A stretch of DNA of 64,000 nt from Pseudomonadota bacterium (GCA_018242295.1 JAFECE010000007.1:219305-283304); one strand, 5' to 3'; numbered from the stretch's first letter, positions 20,093-33,120 are shown. Made by a program: numbers and translations. Notes: a model not told the origin generated them from the sequence alone.

Positions 20093-20134
20093 CCGGGATC
20101 GCCGACATCAACAGTCCGTTGGCGACGATCCCGG
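20093..20134 (+). promoter_or_regulatory. Hairpin in the metK leader
   Basis: CCGGGATCG (20093-20101) pairs perfectly with CGATCCCGG (20126-20134). An inner CGCC/GGCG can extend the stem with one bulged A. It lies 29 bases upstream of the metK GTG. Known SAM-II, SAM-V and SAM/SAH riboswitch cores were looked for by eye and not seen. It may be a leader structure or a protein site. Confidence 0.4.
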
Positions 20135-20163
20135 AGATCCAATTTCTCAACACGGGGGCCACA

Positions 20164-21369
20164 GTGGCGCGCAAGTCCTTCCTTTTCACGAGTGAGTCCG
20201 TCTCTGAAGGTCACCCGGACAAAGTCTGCGATCGCATCTCTGACGAAGTCGTCGACGCGTTCTATCGCGAAGGCGCCAAGGAAGGCCTCGACCCCTGGGG
20301 TATTCGCGCCGCATGTGAAACGATGGCGACGACAAATCGCGTCATCATCGCCGGTGAATCGCGCGGGCCCAAGGGCGTTACCGTCGCCGCCATCCAGGAT
20401 CTGACACGCGCTGCCATCAAGGACATCGGCTACGAGCAGGAAGGCTTCCACTGGGCGAACTGCAACATCGAAGTCTTGTTGCACTCGCAGTCTGCCGACA
20501 TTGCCCAAGGCGTTGACGCCAAGCAGCCGACGAACCAGGAAGAAGGCGCCGGCGACCAGGGCATCATGTTCGGATATGCCTGCAACGAGACGCCGGAACT
20601 GATGCCGGCACCGATCTACTACGCCCACAAAATTCTGCGCGACCTCGCCGTCGCTCGCAAAGCCAAGCAGGGCGAGGCCGCCAAGCTCGGGCCTGATGCC
20701 AAGAGTCAGGTGACCGTCCGTTACGAGAACGGCAAGCCCGTTGGCGTTACGCAGATCGTCGTCTCGCATCAGCACGTCGTCGAAGATCTGAGTTCGCGCC
20801 AGGTTCGCGAGATCGTCGAGCCATTCGTCCGCGCCGCTCTGCCTGAGGGCTGGATCGGCAAAGACACCGCCTGGCACATCAACCCAACCGGAAAGTTCTT
20901 CATCGGCGGTCCCGATGGCGACACCGGACTGACCGGCCGCAAGATCATCGTCGACACCTACGGCGGCGCGGCGCCCCACGGCGGCGGCGCGTTCTCGGGC
21001 AAGGACCCGACGAAGGTCGACCGCTCCGCAGCCTACGCCGCCCGCTACCTCGCAAAGAACGTCGTCGCGGCGAGCCTCGCGGACCGCTGCACGATCCAGC
21101 TTTCGTATGCGATCGGCGTCGCCAAGCCGTTGTCGATCTATGTCGATACCCACGGCACCAGCAAAGTCGATGAGGCCGCGATCGAAAAGGCCCTGGGCGA
21201 AGTCATGGATCTGACGCCGCGCGGCATCCGCAGCCACCTCGATCTCAACAAGCCGATCTATTCCCGGACCTCCGCTTATGGACATTTCGGTCGTCCGGCC
21301 GAAAAGGACGGCGGCTTCTCCTGGGAGAAAACCGACCTTGCCGCCAAGATCGCCAAGGCCGTTGCCTAG
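20164..21369 (+). CDS. metK: S-adenosylmethionine synthase
   Basis: The enzyme makes S-adenosylmethionine from methionine and ATP. MetK landmarks are [16 protein letters not shown] near the N-terminus (catalytic His17), a [10 protein letters not shown]-loop-like segment and the closing AYGHFGR region. A much longer in-frame reading from 20065 was rejected because GTG at 20164 places [12 protein letters not shown] at the family start; the extra 33 codons cross a hairpin. The length is 401 residues. A terminator follows directly. Confidence 0.97.
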   Translation: MARKSFLFTSESVSEGHPDKVCDRISDEVVDAFYREGAKEGLDPWGIRAACETMATTNRVIIAGESRGPKGVTVAAIQDLTRAAIKDIGYEQEGFHWANCNIEVLLHSQSADIAQGVDAKQPTNQEEGAGDQGIMFGYACNETPELMPAPIYYAHKILRDLAVARKAKQGEAAKLGPDAKSQVTVRYENGKPVGVTQIVVSHQHVVEDLSSRQVREIVEPFVRAALPEGWIGKDTAWHINPTGKFFIGGPDGDTGLTGRKIIVDTYGGAAPHGGGAFSGKDPTKVDRSAAYAARYLAKNVVAASLADRCTIQLSYAIGVAKPLSIYVDTHGTSKVDEAAIEKALGEVMDLTPRGIRSHLDLNKPIYSRTSAYGHFGRPAEKDGGFSWEKTDLAAKIAKAVA

Positions 21370-21396
21370 CGATTACGGGCCGAACCTGTGAGATAC

Positions 21397-21433
21397 AAAG
21401 GCGGCTGCTCAAACGGCCGCCTTTCCCTTTTTT
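21397..21433 (+). terminator. Rho-independent terminator of metK
   Basis: AAAGGCGGC (21397-21405) pairs perfectly with GCCGCCTTT (21416-21424), followed by CCC and six Ts. It is placed 28 bases after the metK stop and separates metK from trmB. Confidence 0.85.
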
Positions 21434-21457
21434 GCGAATGAGTGATTTAGCGCGCGA

Positions 21458-22120
21458 ATGTCGGGCGACGACCACGAACTCAGATCATTTGGGCGGAGAC
21501 GCGGGCGAAAGCCGAGCACGCGTCAGACAGCGCTGTTGCGCGAAGAGCTGCCGCGCCTCGCCTTCGATCCGGCAAATCCCCCGGGCGGATTCAAAGAGAC
21601 CTGGCTCGAAATCGGTTTTGGAGGCGGTGAGCACCTCCTGTGGCAGGCGCGCCGGAACCCTGATGTTGTAGTGATCGGCTGCGAACCGTTCGAGGACGGC
21701 GTCATCAAGGTGCTAACCGCCGCGACCGAAGAGAAACTGCAGAACATCCGCGTTCATATGGATGACGTACGCGGAATTCTGAAAGCGATGGCGCCGAACT
21801 CCATCGATCGCGCCTTCATCCTCTTTCCCGACCCCTGGCCGAAGCGAAAGCACCGAAAGCGCCGCCTGGTTAATTCTTCCTTGCTGAAGCTCCTGGCGCG
21901 CGTCATGCGGCCGGGCGCAGAACTCCGCATCGGCACGGATATCGGCGATTATGCTCGCACGATGCTTGAAGCATTTAGCGGAGAACCGGCCTTTTCCTGG
22001 CAGGCATCAAGCCCGGCCGACTGGCGCGAGCGCCCGAGCGACTGGCCGGAAACACGCTACGAGGCGAAGGCCGTCCGCGAGGGCCGCCGGCGCTATTATT
22101 TCCGGTTTCTGCGGCAATAG
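21458..22120 (+). CDS. trmB: tRNA (guanine-N7)-methyltransferase
   Basis: Methylates G46 of tRNA. The SAM-binding motif EIGFGGGEHLLWQA, the acidic C-E-P motif and the family signature FPDPWPKRKHRKRRLVN are all present, followed by TDIGDYA and the C-terminal TRYEAK region. The length of 220 residues is normal. It starts with ATG at 21458, after the metK terminator, and is followed by a promoter for the rimP operon. Confidence 0.95.
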   Translation: MSGDDHELRSFGRRRGRKPSTRQTALLREELPRLAFDPANPPGGFKETWLEIGFGGGEHLLWQARRNPDVVVIGCEPFEDGVIKVLTAATEEKLQNIRVHMDDVRGILKAMAPNSIDRAFILFPDPWPKRKHRKRRLVNSSLLKLLARVMRPGAELRIGTDIGDYARTMLEAFSGEPAFSWQASSPADWRERPSDWPETRYEAKAVREGRRRYYFRFLRQ

Positions 22121-22133
22121 CCGCGACCGAGCC

Positions 22134-22162
22134 TTGCGCGGAAGGCAAATCTCGCCTATTTA
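22134..22162 (+). promoter_or_regulatory. Probable promoter of the rimP-nusA-infB operon
   Basis: TTGCGC (22134-22139), a spacer of exactly 17 bases and TATTTA (22157-22162) lie just after trmB and before rimP. Such operons normally have a promoter at this point. The call is by eye. Confidence 0.45.
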
Positions 22163-22197
22163 GCGTCTATTCCAATAAAACGACGATCCGATAGAGA

Positions 22198-22884
22198 GTG
22201 GACCGCAAGGCCCGCTCCGAACGAACTTTAAGCACAGGAACGCCCTTGCAGGACACCATCGCCAACGACACGGCTTCGCCGTCGGAACAGGGTTCCGGCA
22301 CCGGCCGCTTTTTGCGCGAGACTGGTCTTGCAGCCGACGTTGCAGCTGTCGTCGAGCCAACGCTCGAAGATCTGGGTTTCCGGCTGGTGCGCGTGAAGAT
22401 CCAGGGCGACGGTCGCGATCGCATCGTCCAGCTGATGGCGGAACGTCCTGACGGTTCGATCACGGTCGATGATTGCGAAACGATTTCGAAAGCCGTCTCG
22501 CCCGTGCTCGATGTCGCCGATCCGGTCTCGGGCGCCTATCGCCTTGAAGTTTCGTCTCCCGGCATCGACCGTCCGCTCGTTCGCCCGAGCGATTTCGAGG
22601 ATTGGTCAGGACACGAAGCGAAGATAGAATTGAACGAGCCGATCGACGGCCGCAAGCGGTTCAAAGGCGTGCTCGAAGGTTTCGAGGACGGCGAAGTGCG
22701 CATCAAGGCCGATACCGGCGAGCATGGCGTGCAGCACCTCGGCCTGCCGGTTCATCTGATCGCCGACGCCAAGCTCGTGCTGACTGACGAACTCATTCGC
22801 GAAGCACTACAACGCGCCAAAGAGCGCCATTCCACGCGGCCCGGTGACGGTGCCGAACTCGACGAAGACGATCTGGAGGATTGA
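22198..22884 (+). CDS. rimP: Ribosome maturation factor RimP
   Basis: RimP assists 30S subunit assembly. The N-terminal domain ([19 protein letters not shown]) and the conserved [14 protein letters not shown] are followed by the small C-terminal SH3-like domain and an acidic tail. The GTG at 22198 gives 228 residues. The TTG at 22246 has AGGA five bases upstream and gives 212 residues, closer to the family, so either start is possible. It opens the nusA-infB operon. Confidence 0.93.
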   Translation: MDRKARSERTLSTGTPLQDTIANDTASPSEQGSGTGRFLRETGLAADVAAVVEPTLEDLGFRLVRVKIQGDGRDRIVQLMAERPDGSITVDDCETISKAVSPVLDVADPVSGAYRLEVSSPGIDRPLVRPSDFEDWSGHEAKIELNEPIDGRKRFKGVLEGFEDGEVRIKADTGEHGVQHLGLPVHLIADAKLVLTDELIREALQRAKERHSTRPGDGAELDEDDLED

Positions 22885-22888
22885 CCCT

Positions 22889-24529
22889 ATGGCCATGGCA
22901 GGCATCAGTGCCAACCGGCTCGAGCTTCTGCAAATTGCAGACGCCGTCGCGCGCGAAAAGACGATCGACAAGAAGATTGTCATCGAGGCGATGGAAGACG
23001 CCATCCAGAAGGCCGCGAAGTCGCGCTATGGAGCCGAAAACGACATCCGCTGCGAGATCGATCCGAAGACCGGCGAAGCGAAGCTGACGCGCGTCCTCGC
23101 CGTCGTCGATGAAGTCGAGAACGACGCGACACAGATTACCGTCGAAGACGCCAAGAAGCGCAATCCCGACGCCAAGGCCGGCGATATGATCGCCGAAACG
23201 CTTCCCCCCTTGGAATTCGGCCGTGTCGCCGCGCAGAACGCCAAGCAGGTCATCGTCCAGAAGGTTCGCGAGGCCGAACGTGACCGCCAGTTCTCGGAAT
23301 TCAAGGACCGCACCGGCGACGTCATCAACGGCACCGTGAAGCGTGTTGAATACGGCAACGTCATCGTCGATCTCGGCCGCGCCGAAGGCATCATCCGCCG
23401 TGATGAGATGATCCCGCGCGAAAACGTCCGCCTCGGCGACCGCATCCGCGCCTACATCTACGAGGTCCGCCGCGAGCAGCGCGGCCCGCAAATCTTTCTG
23501 ACGCGCGCCCGGCCCGAGTTCATGTCGATGCTGTTCCGCGCCGAAGTTCCCGAAATCTACGATGGCGTCGTCGAGATCAAGTCGGTGGCCCGTGATCCGG
23601 GCAGCCGCGCAAAAATAGCGGTGATTTCGAAGGATTCTTCCATCGATCCAGTCGGCGCCTGCGTCGGCATGCGCGGCGCGCGCGTGCAGGCGGTCGTCAA
23701 CGAGCTGCAGGGCGAAAAGGTCGACATCATCCAGTGGAACCCGGACGCTGCGAGCTTCATCGTCAACGCCTTAGCGCCCGCTGAAGTCACCAAGGTCGTG
23801 CTCGACGAAGATTCAAACCGCATCGAGGTCGTCGTTCCCGAAGCGCAGCTGTCGCTCGCCATTGGCCGCCGCGGCCAGAACGTGCGCCTTGCCTCGCAGT
23901 TGACCGGCTGGGACATCGACATTCTGACGGAGCAGGAAGAAAGCGAACGCCGCCAGAAGGAATTCTCCGAGCGCACGCAGCTCCTCATGGATTCGCTCGA
24001 TGTCGACGAGGTCATCGCCCAGCTTCTCGTCACCGAGGGCTTCGCGACGATCGAGGAAGTTGCCTACGTCGACATTGCGGAAATCGCGCATATAGAAGGC
24101 TTCGACGAGAACACGGCCGAGCAGATCCAGAGCCGCGCACGCGAGTATCTCGAGCAGCAGGAAGCCGAACGTGATGCCAAGCGGCGCGAGCTTGGCGTTG
24201 CCGACGAGCTGGCCGAGATCCCCGGCATTACGACCGCAATGATGGTCGCACTCGGCGAAAACGGCGTCAAAACCGTCGAAGATTTCGCAGACTGCGCGAC
24301 CGATGAGCTGATCGGTTGGACCGAACGCAAGAAAGACAAGGAAAAAGACAGCGACGCCCAGCGTCACAAGGGTTTCCTCGACGGCTTCGAACTTTCGCGG
24401 ACGGACGTCGAAAACATGATCATGGCCGCGCGCGTCCACGCCGGCTGGATCAAAGCTGAAGATATCGAAAAGCCCGCAACCGACGAAACCGAAGCTGCCG
24501 AGACCGGCAGCGCCGGCGCCGAAGGCTGA
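22889..24529 (+). CDS. nusA: Transcription termination/antitermination factor NusA
   Basis: Binds RNA polymerase and nascent RNA to modulate pausing and termination. An N-terminal polymerase-binding domain ([17 protein letters not shown]) is followed by S1 ([20 protein letters not shown]), two KH domains ([17 protein letters not shown] in the second) and C-terminal helix-hairpin-helix repeats in an acidic tail. The length is 546 residues. The ATG at 22889 has CTGGAGG upstream; a longer reading from 22844 overlaps rimP and was rejected. Confidence 0.96.
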   Translation: MAMAGISANRLELLQIADAVAREKTIDKKIVIEAMEDAIQKAAKSRYGAENDIRCEIDPKTGEAKLTRVLAVVDEVENDATQITVEDAKKRNPDAKAGDMIAETLPPLEFGRVAAQNAKQVIVQKVREAERDRQFSEFKDRTGDVINGTVKRVEYGNVIVDLGRAEGIIRRDEMIPRENVRLGDRIRAYIYEVRREQRGPQIFLTRARPEFMSMLFRAEVPEIYDGVVEIKSVARDPGSRAKIAVISKDSSIDPVGACVGMRGARVQAVVNELQGEKVDIIQWNPDAASFIVNALAPAEVTKVVLDEDSNRIEVVVPEAQLSLAIGRRGQNVRLASQLTGWDIDILTEQEESERRQKEFSERTQLLMDSLDVDEVIAQLLVTEGFATIEEVAYVDIAEIAHIEGFDENTAEQIQSRAREYLEQQEAERDAKRRELGVADELAEIPGITTAMMVALGENGVKTVEDFADCATDELIGWTERKKDKEKDSDAQRHKGFLDGFELSRTDVENMIMAARVHAGWIKAEDIEKPATDETEAAETGSAGAEG

Positions 24530-24562
24530 CGGGAATGACCCGGAAGGCAACAAACGCGCGTG

Positions 24563-25255
24563 ATGGTGAAACGGCAAAATCGGCCTACGCGGGATCGGAC
24601 GGGGCCTGGCTCCGTTCCGGGTTCCGAGCGGCTGTGCGCCGTCACGCGACAGACGCTTGATCCGGAAAATCTGATCCGCTTCGCTTTGTCGCCGGACGGC
24701 ATTATCGTCCCTGATCTCGACCGGCGCTTGCCGGGCCGCGGCGTCTGGGTCGGTTGCGACCGGCGCCTTGTCGAAAAGGCGGTGGCGACACACGCCTTTG
24801 CAAAAAGCCTTAAAGTTAAGGCCGAAGCCCCCGCAGACCTTGCAGAACGCGTGGATGACCTTATCGTTAAGCGCGTAGCCGGAACATTATCGCTCGCCAA
24901 TAAGGCGGGCCTCGTAATTGCTGGATTTGAGAAAATTTTCGCGGCTCTTGAGAAGGGGCCGGTAAGAGCAGTACTCCATGGCTCGGATGCAGCCCTGGAC
25001 GGACGCTCGAAAATTGATCGGAAATACAAGGCCATTCAGGCCAGCCGGGGTGCACCTGCGGCAATCGTCGATGTTCTGACCATTGCGCAAATGAGCTTGG
25101 CCATTGGGCGCGGAAGTGTGGTACATGCTGCCCTCACACCCGGAGGACTGTCGGATCGGTTTCTGGAGGAAGCGGAGCGGCTTCTGCGCTACCGGTCTTC
25201 TGTGATTGAGGCCACGCAGGTGGCCGACGACGAATTTTCTGAACTATCTAGCTGA
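24563..25255 (+). CDS. YlxR-family RNA-binding protein fused to an L7Ae-like C-terminus
   Basis: The N-terminal YlxR/DUF448 domain (about 20-95: RLCAVTRQTLDPENLIRFA, GRGVWVGCDR) is followed by an L7Ae-like segment (about 105-200: AGTLSLANKAGLVIAGFEK, with RAVLHGSDAA). The fused form is common in alphaproteobacteria between nusA and infB, where its function is not established but probably concerns RNA or the ribosome. ATG at 24563 was chosen; GTG three bases earlier is an alternative. The length is 230 residues. Confidence 0.88.
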   Translation: MVKRQNRPTRDRTGPGSVPGSERLCAVTRQTLDPENLIRFALSPDGIIVPDLDRRLPGRGVWVGCDRRLVEKAVATHAFAKSLKVKAEAPADLAERVDDLIVKRVAGTLSLANKAGLVIAGFEKIFAALEKGPVRAVLHGSDAALDGRSKIDRKYKAIQASRGAPAAIVDVLTIAQMSLAIGRGSVVHAALTPGGLSDRFLEEAERLLRYRSSVIEATQVADDEFSELSS

Positions 25256-25273
25256 AGGCTGAACGGATAACGC

Positions 25274-28069
<2,796 letters not shown>

Positions 28070-28086
28070 CCGCCCATGTAAGCCAC

Positions 28087-28109
28087 CCGCGCGGGAGCTT
28101 CCCGCGCGG
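28087..28109 (+). repeat. GC hairpin after infB, copy 1 of a dispersed pair
   Basis: CCGCGCGG, a 7-base loop and CCGCGCGG form a strong stem, here 18 bases after the infB stop. No T-run follows, so simple termination is unlikely. A very similar element, with matching flanks (TAAG..AGCC before, TTCGTTTGC after), lies in the rpsO leader at 30202-30225. Confidence 0.5.
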
Positions 28110-28214
28110 CGATGCTTCGTTTGCCACCATGCGCGCTTCGCTTTTTAAGGCGAAGCGTTTGTTCAATTCGAATGAAAGAGGCCGCGCGCGGTCCCATCCT
28201 GCGGCGGTCAGAAC

Positions 28215-28766
28215 ATGACAGATCTAACGTTCAAGCTGCCTCTGCGGCTAACCTTCCGTCTGACGCGCGATGATATCGCAGCATTCGAGCGTCTGCCGCG
28301 CGAACTCACGCGGTCCGGCACGCTTGCATTCTTTGCGACGATCTTCGCTTGCGGCATGACGCTTGTGGCTTTCGAAGAGCAATTGGGCGGCTTCGTACCG
28401 GAGACGCTCGCGGGCTATAGCAATATCATTTTTGCGGTCGTCGCCGGAGCCATTGGCTTTGTGGCTTTCAGTCTCGCCCTGACGCTGCTCTCGTACTGGC
28501 GCATTTCACAAGCCGAATATCCAAGCGAGGATACGGAAATCGAAGTATTCCAATACAATTTGAAGATCAGCGACGGCCGGCCGCCGCGAACGCTCCAATG
28601 GAATAGCATTGCCCGCGTCATTGAAGCGCCGGCGCATGTGTTTCTGTGCCTGACGCCGCGAAACGCGGTCATCGTGCCGCTACGCGCCTTTCATTCGGTT
28701 GCTGACATGCGCGCGTTCGCCGATTTATCAGAAGCGCTATCGCATGGAGCCGACGGCAATGCCTGA
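28215..28766 (+). CDS. YcxB-like membrane protein
   Basis: An 183-residue protein with two membrane helices (about 34-52 and 68-92) followed by a soluble C-terminal domain containing LTPRNAVIVPLRAF, typical of YcxB-like proteins. Their function is not known. It is inserted between infB and rbfA, where most relatives have no gene; it starts with ATG at 28215, 145 bases after infB, and is followed 15 bases later by rbfA. Composition is like the neighbours. Confidence 0.7.
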   Translation: MTDLTFKLPLRLTFRLTRDDIAAFERLPRELTRSGTLAFFATIFACGMTLVAFEEQLGGFVPETLAGYSNIIFAVVAGAIGFVAFSLALTLLSYWRISQAEYPSEDTEIEVFQYNLKISDGRPPRTLQWNSIARVIEAPAHVFLCLTPRNAVIVPLRAFHSVADMRAFADLSEALSHGADGNA

Positions 28767-28781
28767 GCGAGGAAGCTAACA

Positions 28782-29183
28782 ATGCGATCCAAAGGGAAAT
28801 CCGCATCCTCAAAAGCGCCGTCGCAGCGCATGCTGCGCATCGGCGAGCTTGTCCGGCATAAACTGTCGGAGCTGCTGGCGCGTGGCGAGATCCACGATGA
28901 CGTGCTGGCGTCGCACGTCGTCACGATTCCGGAAGTTCGTCTCACGCCGGATCTGAAACTCGCGACCGTTTACGTCATGCCGCTCGGCGGCAGCGACGTC
29001 AAACCGGTCATCGAAGCGTTGACGCGGAATAAAAAATATATTCGCGCCGAGGTGGCGCATACGCTCAATCTCCGTTACGCGCCGGATCTTCGCTTCCGCG
29101 AAGACGAGACATTCGAAGAAGCGACGCGGATCGATCGTCTTCTCGATAGCGACAGAGTTCGTCAGGATACCCAAAAGAAATAG
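28782..29183 (+). CDS. rbfA: Ribosome-binding factor A
   Basis: A KH-fold 30S assembly factor needed for 16S rRNA 5' processing. It shows [20 protein letters not shown], the conserved [19 protein letters not shown], and [18 protein letters not shown]. The length of 133 residues is normal. The start is ATG at 28782. It is followed two bases later by truB. Confidence 0.95.
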   Translation: MRSKGKSASSKAPSQRMLRIGELVRHKLSELLARGEIHDDVLASHVVTIPEVRLTPDLKLATVYVMPLGGSDVKPVIEALTRNKKYIRAEVAHTLNLRYAPDLRFREDETFEEATRIDRLLDSDRVRQDTQKK

Positions 29184-29184
29184 C

Positions 29185-30105
29185 ATGGCACGACGCAAAA
29201 AAGGCAACGCCGTTCACGGCTGGCTCGTCCTCGACAAGCCGATCAACATGACATCGACGCAAGCTGTCGCGGCGGTGCGCCGCGCGTTCAACGCGCAGAA
29301 GGCGGGGCACTCGGGAACTCTCGATCCGCTCGCGACCGGCATTCTTCCGATTGCACTTGGCGAGGGAACGAAAACGGTTTCCTTCGCGGTAGACGGCGAA
29401 AAAGCCTACCGCTTCACGGTTCGTTGGGGCGCCGAGACCGAGACGGACGACACCGAAGGCGGCATCACGAAAACCAGCGACAACCGTCCGGCGCGCGCCG
29501 ACATCGAAGCACTGCTGCCTCGCTTCCACGGCGAGATCATGCAGACGCCGCCCGCATATTCGGCGATCAAGATTGCCGGCGAACGCGCCTACGATCTCGC
29601 GCGCAACGGCGAGACGGTCGTCATCGAGCCGCGCCCCGTCTTCATCGATAGCCTCACGCTCGTCGATATGCCCGACGAAGCGACGAGCGTCTTCGAAGCC
29701 CGCTGCGGCAAGGGCACGTATGTGCGCGCGCTCGCCCGCGACATGGGCCGCATCCTGGGTTGCTACGGCCACGTGATCGCGCTTCGGCGCACGCAGGTCG
29801 GCCCCTTCGACGAAAGCCGCGCGGTTCCGCTGGAGGCACTGCTTGTGGCAGCCGAGTCTGGCGATCCCGATCAGGTGGCGAAGTATCTTCTTCCCGTTGA
29901 GTCGGCGCTCGCCGATCTGCCGGAGCTGCTCGTTTCGCAAAGCGACGCCGCGACCCTTGCACGGGGTCAGACCGTGTTGATCCGCGGCCGCGATGCCCCG
30001 GTTTTGTCGGGGCCCGCCTATGCGACGTCCAAGGGCCGGCTTGTCGCGCTTGGCGAGCTCGCGAAGGGCGCGCTTCACCCGACGCGCGTCTTCAATCTCG
30101 GCTAG
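29185..30105 (+). CDS. truB: tRNA pseudouridine55 synthase
   Basis: Converts U55 of the tRNA T-loop to pseudouridine. The catalytic Asp47 is in GHSGTLDPLATGILPIALGEGTK (motif II), with DKPINMTSTQAV near the N-terminus and the conserved GKGTYVRALARDMG. The length of 306 residues is normal. It starts right after the rbfA stop. Confidence 0.96.
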   Translation: MARRKKGNAVHGWLVLDKPINMTSTQAVAAVRRAFNAQKAGHSGTLDPLATGILPIALGEGTKTVSFAVDGEKAYRFTVRWGAETETDDTEGGITKTSDNRPARADIEALLPRFHGEIMQTPPAYSAIKIAGERAYDLARNGETVVIEPRPVFIDSLTLVDMPDEATSVFEARCGKGTYVRALARDMGRILGCYGHVIALRRTQVGPFDESRAVPLEALLVAAESGDPDQVAKYLLPVESALADLPELLVSQSDAATLARGQTVLIRGRDAPVLSGPAYATSKGRLVALGELAKGALHPTRVFNLG

Positions 30106-30201
30106 GAAGCGGCAATTCAACTTAACGCTATGAAAATTATGACGTATTTCTCATCGAATCTGAACTCGCCTTTGCCGGGCATTCGTGTATAAGTAGCCCA
30201 T

Positions 30202-30225
30202 CCGCGCGGGCCCTTTTCCGCGCGG
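30202..30225 (+). repeat. GC hairpin in the rpsO leader, copy 2 of a dispersed pair
   Basis: CCGCGCGG (30202-30209), loop GCCCTTTT and CCGCGCGG (30218-30225), followed by CTTTCGTTTGC. A TATAAG box lies at 30188-30193, so this could be the start of the rpsO transcript. It resembles the hairpin after infB at 28087-28109. A role in S15 autoregulation is possible but unproved. Confidence 0.5.
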
Positions 30226-30303
30226 CTTTCGTTTGCGACCCCGCTGGACGACATCCCGGCCGTGGCCGCTTCATTCAAACTCCAAATTCGAAAGGAGCAT
30301 TCG

Positions 30304-30585
30304 ATGTCGCAGGTAGCACCGCACAGGCGTGTGGCGAAGACGGCCGTCATCAAGGACAGCGCGACCAAGGCCAACGATACCGGCTCGCCGGAAGTTCAGA
30401 TCGCCGTGCTTACGCACCGCATTAACGAGCTGACCGAGCACTTCAAGACGCACAAGAAGGACAACCACTCGCGCCGCGGCCTTCTCAAGATGGTCAGCCA
30501 GCGCCGGCAGTTGCTCGACTATGTGAAGGCCAAGGACAACGCTCGCTATCAGAAGATTATCGAGAAGAACGGCATCCGCCGTTAA
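30304..30585 (+). CDS. rpsO: 30S ribosomal protein S15
   Basis: Primary 16S rRNA-binding protein. [20 protein letters not shown] and [19 protein letters not shown] are S15 signatures. The ATG at 30304 is preceded by AAAGGAG at good spacing, giving 93 residues (family usual 88-89); a longer reading from 30262 was rejected. It lies between truB and pnp as in most proteobacteria. Confidence 0.97.
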   Translation: MSQVAPHRRVAKTAVIKDSATKANDTGSPEVQIAVLTHRINELTEHFKTHKKDNHSRRGLLKMVSQRRQLLDYVKAKDNARYQKIIEKNGIRR

Positions 30586-30659
30586 TCGCGCTCATTTCAG
30601 CGCCTCAGTCAGGACGGCCCAATGGCCTGTCACTCGAATCGATAAACAAGAAAAGCCGT

Positions 30660-30678
30660 CGGCGCTTGCCTAGCGCCG
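30660..30678 (+). promoter_or_regulatory. Hairpin in the rpsO-pnp spacer
   Basis: CGGCGCT, loop TGCCT and AGCGCCG form a perfect seven-pair stem; a second five-pair stem CCGGC/GCCGG lies at about 30698-30711. In E. coli the pnp leader folds into a hairpin that RNase III and PNPase use for autoregulation. The position here is equivalent, but the sequence alone does not prove the function. Confidence 0.35.
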
Positions 30679-30756
30679 GCGTTGAAAAGCGCTCGTCCCG
30701 GCATGAGGCCGGCGGGCTGACCGACCGAACAGAAAAGCGAAAACGAAAGATTGAAC

Positions 30757-32964
30757 ATGTTTGACATCCATCGCGTCGAAATTGACTGGGGTGGCCGAAA
30801 GCTGAAACTCGAGACCGGCCACTATGCCCGCCAGGCGGATGCTGCCGTCATGGCGCAGTACGGCGACACCACAGTGCTCGCGACCGTTGTCGGCGCCCGC
30901 TCTGCCAAGCCCGGCATCGATTTCTTCCCGCTGACCGTGAATTATCAGGAGCGCACCTACGCCGCCGGCAAAATTCCTGGTGGCTATTTCAAGCGCGAAG
31001 GCCGCCCGAGCGAGAAAGAGACGCTGACGTCTCGTCTGATCGACCGCCCGATCCGCCCCTTGTTCGTCGAAGGCTTCAAGAACGAGACGCAGGTCGTCGT
31101 GACCGTCCTCTCGCACGACCTCGAGAACGATCCCGACATCCTCGGCATGGTCGCGGCCTCCGCGGCGTTGACGCTCTCTGGTCTGCCGTTCCTCGGCCCC
31201 ATCGGCGCCGCGCGCGTCGGTCTCATCAACAACGAGTTCGTGCTGAACCCGATGATCGATGAAATGAAGGACAGCGCTCTCGATCTCGTCGTCGCCGGCA
31301 CGAACGACGCCGTTATGATGGTCGAATCGGAAGCCAAGGAGCTGCCCGAGTCGCAGATGCTCGAAGCCGTTATGTTCGGCCACCAGCACATGCAGCCCGT
31401 CATCCAGGCAATCATCAAGCTCGCCGAGAAGGCCGCCAAGGAACCGTGGGACATCAAGATCCCCGACAAGGCGAAGTACGCTGCTGACGTCAAGAAAATC
31501 GCCGAGAAAACCCTCAAGGAAGCCTTCTCGACGAAGGAAAAAGGCAAGCGCCAGGACCTCGTCGCCGAAGCCAAGAAAGCCATCGGCGAAGGCATTGCGA
31601 TTCCGGCCGACAGCCCCGACGAGAAGGTTCTTCTCAGCGACGCATTCAAATCGCTCGAGATGGATATCATGCGTGGTGACGTCTTGAAGACGAAGCGGCG
31701 CATCGACGGACGCGACCTGACAACGGTCCGCCCGATCCTCTCGGAAGTCCACGTCCTGCCGCGCACGCACGGCTCCGCGCTCTTCACGCGCGGCGAAACG
31801 CAGGCGCTCGTCGTTGCGACGCTTGGCACCGGCGAAGACGAGCAGTTCGTCGACAGCCTCGAAGGCACAAAGAAGGAGCGCTTCCTACTCCATTACAACT
31901 TCCCGCCCTACTCGGTCGGTGAAGTCGGCCGTATGGGCTCGCCTGGCCGCCGCGAAATCGGTCACGGCAAGCTCGCCTGGCGGGCCATCCACCCGATGCT
32001 GCCTTCGCAGGAAGAGTTCCCCTACACGCTCCGCGTCGTCTCTGAGATTACAGAGTCGAACGGCTCCTCGTCGATGGCGACGGTCTGCGGTTCGTCTCTC
32101 GCCCTCATGGACGCCGGCGTACCGCTGAAGTCGCCGGTCGCCGGTATCGCGATGGGCCTGATCAAGGAAGGCGACGAGTTCGTCGTGCTTTCCGACATCC
32201 TCGGCGATGAGGATCACCTTGGCGACATGGACTTCAAGGTGGCGGGCACCGACAAGGGTGTTACGTCGCTGCAGATGGACATCAAGATCACCGGCATCAC
32301 CGAAGAGATCATGCGGATCGCCCTCGGACAGGCGCATGAGGGCCGTCTCCACATCCTCGGCGAAATGTCGAAGGCGTTGACGGGTGCCCGCACGGAGCTC
32401 GGCGAGTACGCACCGCGCATCGAAACGATCAAGATCCCGGTCGACAAGATCCGCGAAGTCATCGGCTCAGGCGGTTCGGTCATCCGCGAGATCGTTGCCG
32501 AATCCGGCGCCAAGATCGACATCGAGGACGACGGCACGGTGAAGATCGCGTCGGCAAATCGCGAGTCGATCGAAAAGGCGCTCGGCCGCATCCGCGGTAT
32601 CACGTCGGAGCCCGAGGTCGGCCAGATCTACAAGGGCAAGGTCGTGAAGATCATGGAGTTCGGCGCGTTCGTGAACTTCTTCGGCTCGAAGGACGGCCTC
32701 GTCCACATTTCGCAGTTGGCTCAAGGACGCCCCGAGACAGTCGGCGAAGTCGTGAAGGAAGGCCAGGAAGTCTACGTCAAGCTTCTGGGCTTCGATGATC
32801 GCGGCAAGACACGCCTGTCGATGAAGATCGTTGATCAGGCGACGGGCCAGGAAATTCCGCGCGCTGAAGGCGAGCCGGAAGAAGTCTTCGAAAGCCGCCC
32901 GCCACGCCGTGAAGGCGGACGCGGTGGCGATCGCAATCGCGGCCCGCGCCGCGAACGCAACTAA
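30757..32964 (+). CDS. pnp: Polyribonucleotide nucleotidyltransferase
   Basis: PNPase degrades RNA 3'-5' by phosphorolysis. Two RNase PH domains (the second with [11 protein letters not shown] and [20 protein letters not shown]) are followed by KH (GSGG at about 570-573) and S1 (about 624-695) domains and an Arg/Gly-rich tail. The length is 735 residues. The ATG at 30757 gives the family N-terminus [13 protein letters not shown]; a TTG at 30751 is an alternative. A strong terminator follows. Confidence 0.97.
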   Translation: MFDIHRVEIDWGGRKLKLETGHYARQADAAVMAQYGDTTVLATVVGARSAKPGIDFFPLTVNYQERTYAAGKIPGGYFKREGRPSEKETLTSRLIDRPIRPLFVEGFKNETQVVVTVLSHDLENDPDILGMVAASAALTLSGLPFLGPIGAARVGLINNEFVLNPMIDEMKDSALDLVVAGTNDAVMMVESEAKELPESQMLEAVMFGHQHMQPVIQAIIKLAEKAAKEPWDIKIPDKAKYAADVKKIAEKTLKEAFSTKEKGKRQDLVAEAKKAIGEGIAIPADSPDEKVLLSDAFKSLEMDIMRGDVLKTKRRIDGRDLTTVRPILSEVHVLPRTHGSALFTRGETQALVVATLGTGEDEQFVDSLEGTKKERFLLHYNFPPYSVGEVGRMGSPGRREIGHGKLAWRAIHPMLPSQEEFPYTLRVVSEITESNGSSSMATVCGSSLALMDAGVPLKSPVAGIAMGLIKEGDEFVVLSDILGDEDHLGDMDFKVAGTDKGVTSLQMDIKITGITEEIMRIALGQAHEGRLHILGEMSKALTGARTELGEYAPRIETIKIPVDKIREVIGSGGSVIREIVAESGAKIDIEDDGTVKIASANRESIEKALGRIRGITSEPEVGQIYKGKVVKIMEFGAFVNFFGSKDGLVHISQLAQGRPETVGEVVKEGQEVYVKLLGFDDRGKTRLSMKIVDQATGQEIPRAEGEPEEVFESRPPRREGGRGGDRNRGPRRERN

Positions 32965-32988
32965 GGCATTCGCAGCCTTGAAATTGAG

Positions 32989-33023
32989 AAAGCCGCCGGA
33001 TCGACGATCCGGCGGCTTTTTTT
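32989..33023 (+). terminator. Strong Rho-independent terminator after pnp
   Basis: A stem of up to 15 pairs runs from AAAGCCGCCGGATCG (32989-33003) to its exact complement at 33005-33019, followed by seven Ts (33017-33023). It closes the rimP-to-pnp operon and separates it from the convergent small gene on the other strand. Confidence 0.93.
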
Positions 33024-33120
33024 CAAGCAATGAATGGTGCCCCTCTTATTAAATGACGGCATTCCACACCGTCACCCCGGCGCAGCCACTCAAATAAACG
33101 GTAGCGACGAGATACCGAGC

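Noticed and set aside
20000-20163. A SAM riboswitch before metK
   Set aside because: The characteristic SAM-II, SAM-V and SAM/SAH cores were not found by eye; only an unrelated hairpin is present, so it was reported as a leader structure instead.
20005-21285. A 426-codon open frame antisense to metK
   Set aside because: metK is certain, and the antisense reading has no ribosome site or domain.
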